This document shows positions 62,664 through 64,000 of a stretch of 64,000 nt of DNA, piece after piece. The stretch comes from Lachnospiraceae bacterium XBB2008 (lineage in GTDB: Bacteria; Bacillota; Clostridia; Lachnospirales; Lachnospiraceae). The stretch covers positions 1 to 64,000 of the forward strand of contig FMVL01000015.1 of NCBI GenBank assembly GCA_900102235.1. Direction: 5' to 3'. Position 1 is the first letter of the stretch. Each line of letters opens with the position of its first letter. Under the pieces are notes generated by a model. The model had not been told where the DNA came from and searched no databases. It saw nothing but the letters and a program-made list of their open reading frames with translations. Made by a program: the position numbers and the translations under genes.

Positions 62664-63562
62664 TGGTGATTGAGAAGATTACAGAAATAATTAAATGGAT
62701 GTTAGCTAACGCTCAGTTCCTTGCTTTTGTTGTTTCGGCTATGGCTTTGGTATATGAATGGAGACAAATGCGTCGGTCTCAAATGAGCGAGGCTTTTCGA
62801 AAGAGCTTTTCTGACTTGATTGGCGAGACATTACCAAGTCTATTACAAGAGAATAAACTGGATTACGACAAGATTAATGAGGCGATACTAGAATTAAAAA
62901 ATAAAGCAGAGTATTACAAATATACTGATAAAGCATTCTATAATGAATTTAAATATAGAACCGAGAGAAGAATAGATAGGCTATTAGAATATAGCAAAAA
63001 TAGACTATGTTTGTTATTTATGCCACAAAAAAAATATGACGACCTTATTAAGAAAAATGTATCAGAATTAATAAAGTACATAAACGGTTATTCATATGGA
63101 AAAAGACTTGTTTTATCTGTGAGCCACAATGGAATTGATTATTTCATCAGAGGATTTATTACTGATTGCATATACCACAATTATGACAAAATAATAGGGA
63201 AATACAAGTGGGACCTAGACCAGTCAAGAACGTTTAAACTTACCCCTGAAAAACGAGCTAATGTTATCGATTTAAGAATAGAAGAAAAATATACTTTGAA
63301 AAGGGTGAAACTGCTTTATAGTAATATCTTTTGGTTTAGGAGATTTGGGATTTCAGGAAAGTGGGCAAAACGAATTTATATAAAAACAACCAAGAATATA
63401 ATAACAATCTACCCCATCACTGAAGATGGAAAAAGATACGTGAATCTCGTATTTACATATGACATTAACAACGTAGGAGAGAATTATTATCGGCACTTTT
63501 TAATAGATTTAAAAAATCTAACATGTATAGAACAAAACGAGCTAATATTAAGAAAAGATTGA
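62663..63562 (+). CDS. membrane protein, possible effector of GHKL operon
   Basis: Start at the ATG at 62663, sharing TGATG with the previous stop; AGAGGAAAG upstream. The 299-aa protein has one N-terminal helix (FLAFVVSAMALVYEW) with positive loop RQMRRSQ, then a long helical charged domain and a beta-rich end (NIITIYPITEDGKRYVNLVFTY). No enzyme motif recognised. The tight operon suggests it is the output or membrane part of a system with the GHKL and STAS-like proteins. Confidence 0.75.
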   Translation: MVIEKITEIIKWMLANAQFLAFVVSAMALVYEWRQMRRSQMSEAFRKSFSDLIGETLPSLLQENKLDYDKINEAILELKNKAEYYKYTDKAFYNEFKYRTERRIDRLLEYSKNRLCLLFMPQKKYDDLIKKNVSELIKYINGYSYGKRLVLSVSHNGIDYFIRGFITDCIYHNYDKIIGKYKWDLDQSRTFKLTPEKRANVIDLRIEEKYTLKRVKLLYSNIFWFRRFGISGKWAKRIYIKTTKNIITIYPITEDGKRYVNLVFTYDINNVGENYYRHFLIDLKNLTCIEQNELILRKD

Positions 63563-63644
63563 ACAAGAAGTGAATGATGCAAAGAACGGAGAGGGTTGAT
63601 TTCTACTAATATATAAATGGTGATGCATATTAATGCGGGGATCC

Positions 63645-63666
63645 TGGTGACTATTTGGTGACTCGG
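63645..63666 (+). repeat. 11-bp direct repeats, right-end arm-site-like
   Basis: TGGTGACTATT and TGGTGACTCGG are head-to-tail, sharing TGGTGACT. Same period and style as the left-end pair at 36276 but a different sequence, which points to a different integrase. Confidence 0.65.
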
Positions 63667-63722
63667 ACGATGTGACGCAGCAGAAATGGTGAATTTACGC
63701 GATTGGGGACAATCGGAGAATC

Positions 63723-63744
63723 TTCGAATCCCCCTCTCGCTCGA
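63723..63744 (+). other. tRNA-3'-end-like fragment, candidate att site
   Basis: TTCGAATCCCCCTCTCGCTCG looks like a T-loop (TTCGAAT), the C-rich half of a T-stem and an acceptor 3' strand. The bases to the left (GGAGAATC) do not complete a T-stem, so the 5' part of a tRNA is missing, as expected where an element has joined at the tRNA 3' end. The tRNA identity is not certain (serine is a guess). Confidence 0.5.
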
Positions 63745-63755
63745 GTATGATAATT

Positions 63756-63788
63756 GCGGAAGCCTGTATTTAGGCTTCCGCTTTTTTG
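63756..63788 (+). terminator. terminator downstream of att-like fragment
   Basis: A 10-bp stem GCGGAAGCCT/AGGCTTCCGC with loop GTATTT, then TTTTTT. Probably the original terminator of the interrupted tRNA. Confidence 0.9.
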
Positions 63789-63854
63789 GTGTTATTAGGT
63801 AAACGGGTAGACATTTGTAATAAAAATCTCAAAAAAAAGTTAGGAGGAAAAATA

Positions 63855-64000
63855 ATGAGAGCTTTTGATAAAGTGATAGGCTACGAATCAATAAAGGAAG
63901 AACTGATTAGGATCTGTGATGTGTTAAAGGATCCAGAGAAGTATAAGAAATTAGGGGTAGAACCATCACATGGGGTCCTGTTATATGGAAATCCAGGCCT
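63855..64000 (+). CDS. AAA+ ATPase, N-terminal part (cut by window)
   Basis: TAGGAGGAAAAATA precedes the ATG. The visible 48 residues read DKVIGYESIKEELIRICDVL, YKKLGVEPSHGVLLYGNPG, the start of a Cdc48/FtsH-type AAA domain up to the Walker A loop. It would unfold or remodel proteins. Whether it belongs to the island or to resident DNA is unknown; it lies after the att-like fragment, so resident or a neighbouring element is more likely. Confidence 0.85.
   Translation, partial: MRAFDKVIGYESIKEELIRICDVLKDPEKYKKLGVEPSHGVLLYGNPG

Larger units (their letters stand above)
36190..63744. mobile_element. composite integrative/mobilizable island
   Basis: Bounded on the left by tRNA-Leu with 11-bp direct repeats and on the right by different 11-bp repeats and a tRNA-3'-like fragment. 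It holds excisionase and integrase genes, a mobilization module, a type I restriction system, recombination genes and unknown cassettes, and is visibly AT-richer than the left part of the window. I could not find a copy of the tRNA-Leu 3' end at the right edge, so the outer limits are tentative and more than one element is likely. Confidence 0.55.
63563..63854. other. non-coding right end of island
   Basis: Contains the tandem repeat at 63645-63666, the tRNA-3'-like fragment at 63723-63744, and a terminator at 63756-63788. No coding frame with a ribosome site is seen. Confidence 0.6.

Overview
The window looks like chromosome of a Gram-positive Clostridia member, most likely Lachnospiraceae. 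The evidence is strong AGGAGG ribosome-binding sites, lipoprotein signals on the binding proteins, a YesMN/ChvE sugar locus, hybrid kinases with multi-helix membrane N-termini, a SleB-type hydrolase, and an iron-dependent alcohol dehydrogenase. The family assignment is inferred from gene style, not from a marker gene.

Region 1-7.5 kb is a patchwork. It starts with the 5' end of an IS110-family transposase (minus strand) and its structured upstream leader, a candidate bridge RNA. Next come a broken hipA, small unknown genes, a metallophosphoesterase, a PHP phosphatase, remnants of a signal peptidase and a PrsW-like protein, and a minus-strand pair whose distal member has a FliG-C-like segment. 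A divergent promoter pair, tRNA-Pro and a HAD protein follow.

Region 7.5-36.2 kb is ordinary chromosome with slightly higher GC and long genes. It holds a multiple-sugar ABC transporter (binding protein, ATPase, permease) followed by an AraC-type response regulator, a sensor kinase and two more sugar-binding proteins, which together form a sense-and-import locus. It continues with a GNAT protein, two large hybrid histidine kinases, an alcohol dehydrogenase, a second metallophosphoesterase, a transglutaminase-like and an acyltransferase membrane protein, a solute-binding lipoprotein, a cell-wall hydrolase, a LytS-like kinase with a winged-helix regulator, a five-gene-spaced set of tRNAs (Gly, then Arg-His-Gln-Lys), a NUDIX hydrolase, a double-receiver protein with a lone Hpt protein, and tRNA-Leu.

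Region 36.2-63.75 kb is an AT-richer accessory island. Its left edge is tRNA-Leu plus 11-bp direct repeats like integrase arm sites. Its right edge has a different 11-bp repeat pair and a tRNA-3'-end-like fragment, so it is probably a composite of several insertions. It carries a helicase, an excisionase and tyrosine integrase, a dead MoxR-type ATPase, a zinc-ribbon/YARHG membrane protein, a dynamin/YfjP-like GTPase, a mobilization module (RHH-like protein and short HUH relaxase, with palindromes upstream), a structured RNA candidate with its own terminator, a PD-(D/E)XK protein, and a complete type I restriction-modification operon whose specificity gene has three TAEL-coding 12-bp repeats. 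Then follow an unknown two-gene cassette with a membrane/coiled-coil protein, a recombination module (YqaJ exonuclease, Rad52-like annealer, DUF5688, serine recombinase), a SHOCT protein, a macro-domain protein, and a three-gene operon (GHKL ATPase, STAS-like protein, membrane protein) that I consider the best candidate for an undescribed system. The window ends inside an AAA+ ATPase gene.

All functions are read from motifs by eye. No database search was possible, so family names are recognition calls and systems are inferences from gene neighbourhood.
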